The translations under genes and the position numbers were made by a program. From positions 1 through 64,000 of the forward strand of contig CACYKA010000011.1 in NCBI GenBank assembly GCA_902774795.1: 64,000 nucleotides of DNA, in the 5' to 3' direction. The stretch is from an uncultured Prevotellaceae bacterium (GTDB taxonomy: Bacteria > Bacteroidota > Bacteroidia > Bacteroidales > Bacteroidaceae). The notes below the pieces were generated by a model. The model searched no databases, was not told the origin of the DNA, and saw nothing but the letters and a program-made list of their open reading frames with translations. This document shows, one piece after another, positions 62,686-64,000 of this stretch (positions are counted from its first letter, which is position 1; each line of letters starts with the position of its first letter).

Positions 62686-64000
62686 ACCAGCACTCCCTCT
62701 CCTTTCATTCCGTCCATCTTAAGGGTTGCGGGAGATGGCAGTTTTACATGTCGCACATTCTTTGTCTCCTTGACGGCAGGCAGACTGTCGAGATAATCAC
62801 GGCTTATCAGCGGAACAGTGAAATAGCCCACACCAAGCGAAGTAAGATTCTGGAAGAAATGCGTACCCTGTGAAGGGTCAATGAACCTATTAGGCAGCAA
62901 CTCTTCCACGATAAGCTTTGCACCCGAGATATTAGGCCATTTGACGGGCACACCGAGCCACTCGTCAGAACTACCCCAGCGTCCTGGGCCTATCAACACA
63001 TAGCTCTCACCACGATCAAGGAATCCGTCATTTATCTGGTCTATCTCGTCCTGTATGGACAGTGCCGTAGCGCCCAGTGGCAGTGTACCATCGTCAGGCA
63101 TCTTTACATATACTATATCCTCAAGTCCCTCAACAACACCATGTCCGAGAGAATTGTGCGAGCGAACCAGGCACTTTTCATCTGGTATGGCAAGGAGGTC
63201 TTCATTTAGTTCCTGCTTGCTGTCAACGATAGGACGAATCTGAAGCAGATAGAATGTTCCGTTTCGGTCAGGATGGATGTTGCATGCCACCTCTAACTCA
63301 ACGGGACGTCGCATCTCTTCGGCACCAAGCTGCAGCGATTTCTTCATAATCTCCGGAAGTGGGAATACATCGGTATTGAGAACTCCGTTAAGGGATATTA
63401 TCTTTCGTCCCCCCTCATAGAGTCCCGGACGTATGATATTATCAACAGGATCGAAAGTTGAAGCGATATATTGCAGTGAGCCGTCAGCCGCAGCATCGCT
63501 CACCATGCGACGCGAAATATTGAATCCATCATTGGTCTTGAAGTCGAGGGATTTGTCAGAAGCTTCGTCCTCAGAGTCATCCTCTTGCTGAATATTCTCA
63601 AGACACAGGAATGATGTCTGTGTCTGACGCAAGGCTATCTCCATTTCTGACAACTGCATGACCTGTGACGGATGGGCGGGACAAACGCGAAGTGTCTGAC
63701 CGCCGTCAACAATATATTTTCCAAGTCCGAGAGCAAGTGAAGCAATACCCTCTTCAGGTTTTTCTTCACCTACAGGATAATAGTTTATGGAACGCAGCAC
63801 ACCCGAAATGTTGGGGTAATAGAAATTGCCGTACTGCTGACCAACAACCTCCTGAATGATGACTGCCATCTTCTCTTGGTCAATGACATTCTGCGTTGCC
63901 GACATATATGCCTTGGAGTCATGGTAATATACAGAAGCATAAACGCTCTTTATCGACTTCGATAGGTTTCGCAGCATCTCTTCACGGTTAGCACTATAAG
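62670..64000 (-). CDS. PEP/pyruvate-binding domain protein, 5' part outside window
   Basis: The frame is open to the window edge (Y-S-A-N-R-E-E before M-L-R-N-L-S-K), so the protein starts beyond 64000. The visible 443 codons include the ATP-grasp-like PEP synthase part: MAVIIQEVVGQQYGNFYYPN (near 63870), LALGLGKYIVDGGQTLRVCP and YLLQIRPIVD (the Q-I-R-P box of pyruvate phosphate dikinases). It resembles the long PEP synthase-like proteins of Bacteroidales. The central histidine domain of a true PEP synthase is not seen here, so enzymatic activity is uncertain. The C-terminus runs into the repeat. Confidence 0.82.
   Translation of the reverse strand, partial: YSANREEMLRNLSKSIKSVYASVYYHDSKAYMSATQNVIDQEKMAVIIQEVVGQQYGNFYYPNISGVLRSINYYPVGEEKPEEGIASLALGLGKYIVDGGQTLRVCPAHPSQVMQLSEMEIALRQTQTSFLCLENIQQEDDSEDEASDKSLDFKTNDGFNISRRMVSDAAADGSLQYIASTFDPVDNIIRPGLYEGGRKIISLNGVLNTDVFPLPEIMKKSLQLGAEEMRRPVELEVACNIHPDRNGTFYLLQIRPIVDSKQELNEDLLAIPDEKCLVRSHNSLGHGVVEGLEDIVYVKMPDDGTLPLGATALSIQDEIDQINDGFLDRGESYVLIGPGRWGSSDEWLGVPVKWPNISGAKLIVEELLPNRFIDPSQGTHFFQNLTSLGVGYFTVPLISRDYLDSLPAVKETKNVRHVKLPSPATLKMDGMKGEGVLVIDNA

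Overview
The window reads as chromosomal DNA of a Bacteroidales bacterium, most likely a Prevotella-like gut or oral anaerobe. Evidence: many genes are preceded by the Bacteroidetes promoter pair TTTG / TAnnTTTG with a 19-21 base spacer; the gene content includes type III glutamine synthetase, Kdo genes for a Gram-negative envelope (kdsA, kdsC), an anaerobic ribonucleotide reductase (nrdD, nrdG), a reverse rubrerythrin, and family-restricted genes (DUF4924, DUF4348, a 36-residue smalltalk protein beside an HU-like gene). I see no tRNA, rRNA, CRISPR array or insertion sequence.

Layout. 1-12.8 kb: housekeeping and stress genes (glutamine synthetase, HAD phosphatases, tyrosine phosphatase, pgk, kdsC, murB, a DUF4348 lipoprotein, rubrerythrin, SulP transporter, prmC, recX). 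12.9-30 kb: a long run of plus-strand genes, often overlapping or nearly touching: an MscS channel, a phospholipase D-like protein, a sigma-factor domain fused in frame to a secreted domain, an HprK-like kinase, an S24/S26-type peptidase, a PqqD-like protein, aspS, a GH25 lysozyme, a zinc-ribbon protein, recJ, recQ, a LysE exporter, DUF4924, prfC and a folK-like/TPR fusion. 30-43.9 kb: mostly minus-strand genes (kdsA, nrdG, nrdD, an OmpA-like protein, an aminotransferase, a secreted nuclease, an MltF-like transglycosylase, two TPR proteins, gyrA, thiamine pyrophosphokinase). 43.9-49.2 kb: a 936-residue surface protein, smalltalk and HU genes, a repeat-rich spacer and a lipoprotein. 49.3-60.6 kb: the main accessory locus. 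60.6-64 kb: rarA, tcdA and the end of a PEP/pyruvate-binding protein.

The most interesting locus is 50.6-60.6 kb. A membrane sensor with PP2C (SpoIIE-type) and histidine-kinase-like ATPase domains is followed by a SpoIIAA-like STAS protein and then a two-module nonribosomal peptide synthetase (C-A-T-C-A-T-R) ending in a reductase domain that should release a peptide aldehyde. A sodium-symporter-family transporter lies just downstream on the same strand. This suggests partner-switching control of a secondary metabolite. In this sequence the NRPS is interrupted by a net 14-base loss in the second adenylation domain, compared with module 1, and it carries four in-frame copies of the AATTGAC-type tandem repeats otherwise found between genes.

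A second unusual group is 16.5-19.2 kb: the membrane-fused sigma-like protein, HprK-like kinase, S24/S26-like peptidase and PqqD-like protein, all overlapping. It looks like a peptide-modification or signalling cassette with no recognised precursor. A third theme is short AT-rich tandem repeats between genes. These supply start codons, stop codons and terminal residues to several flanking genes.
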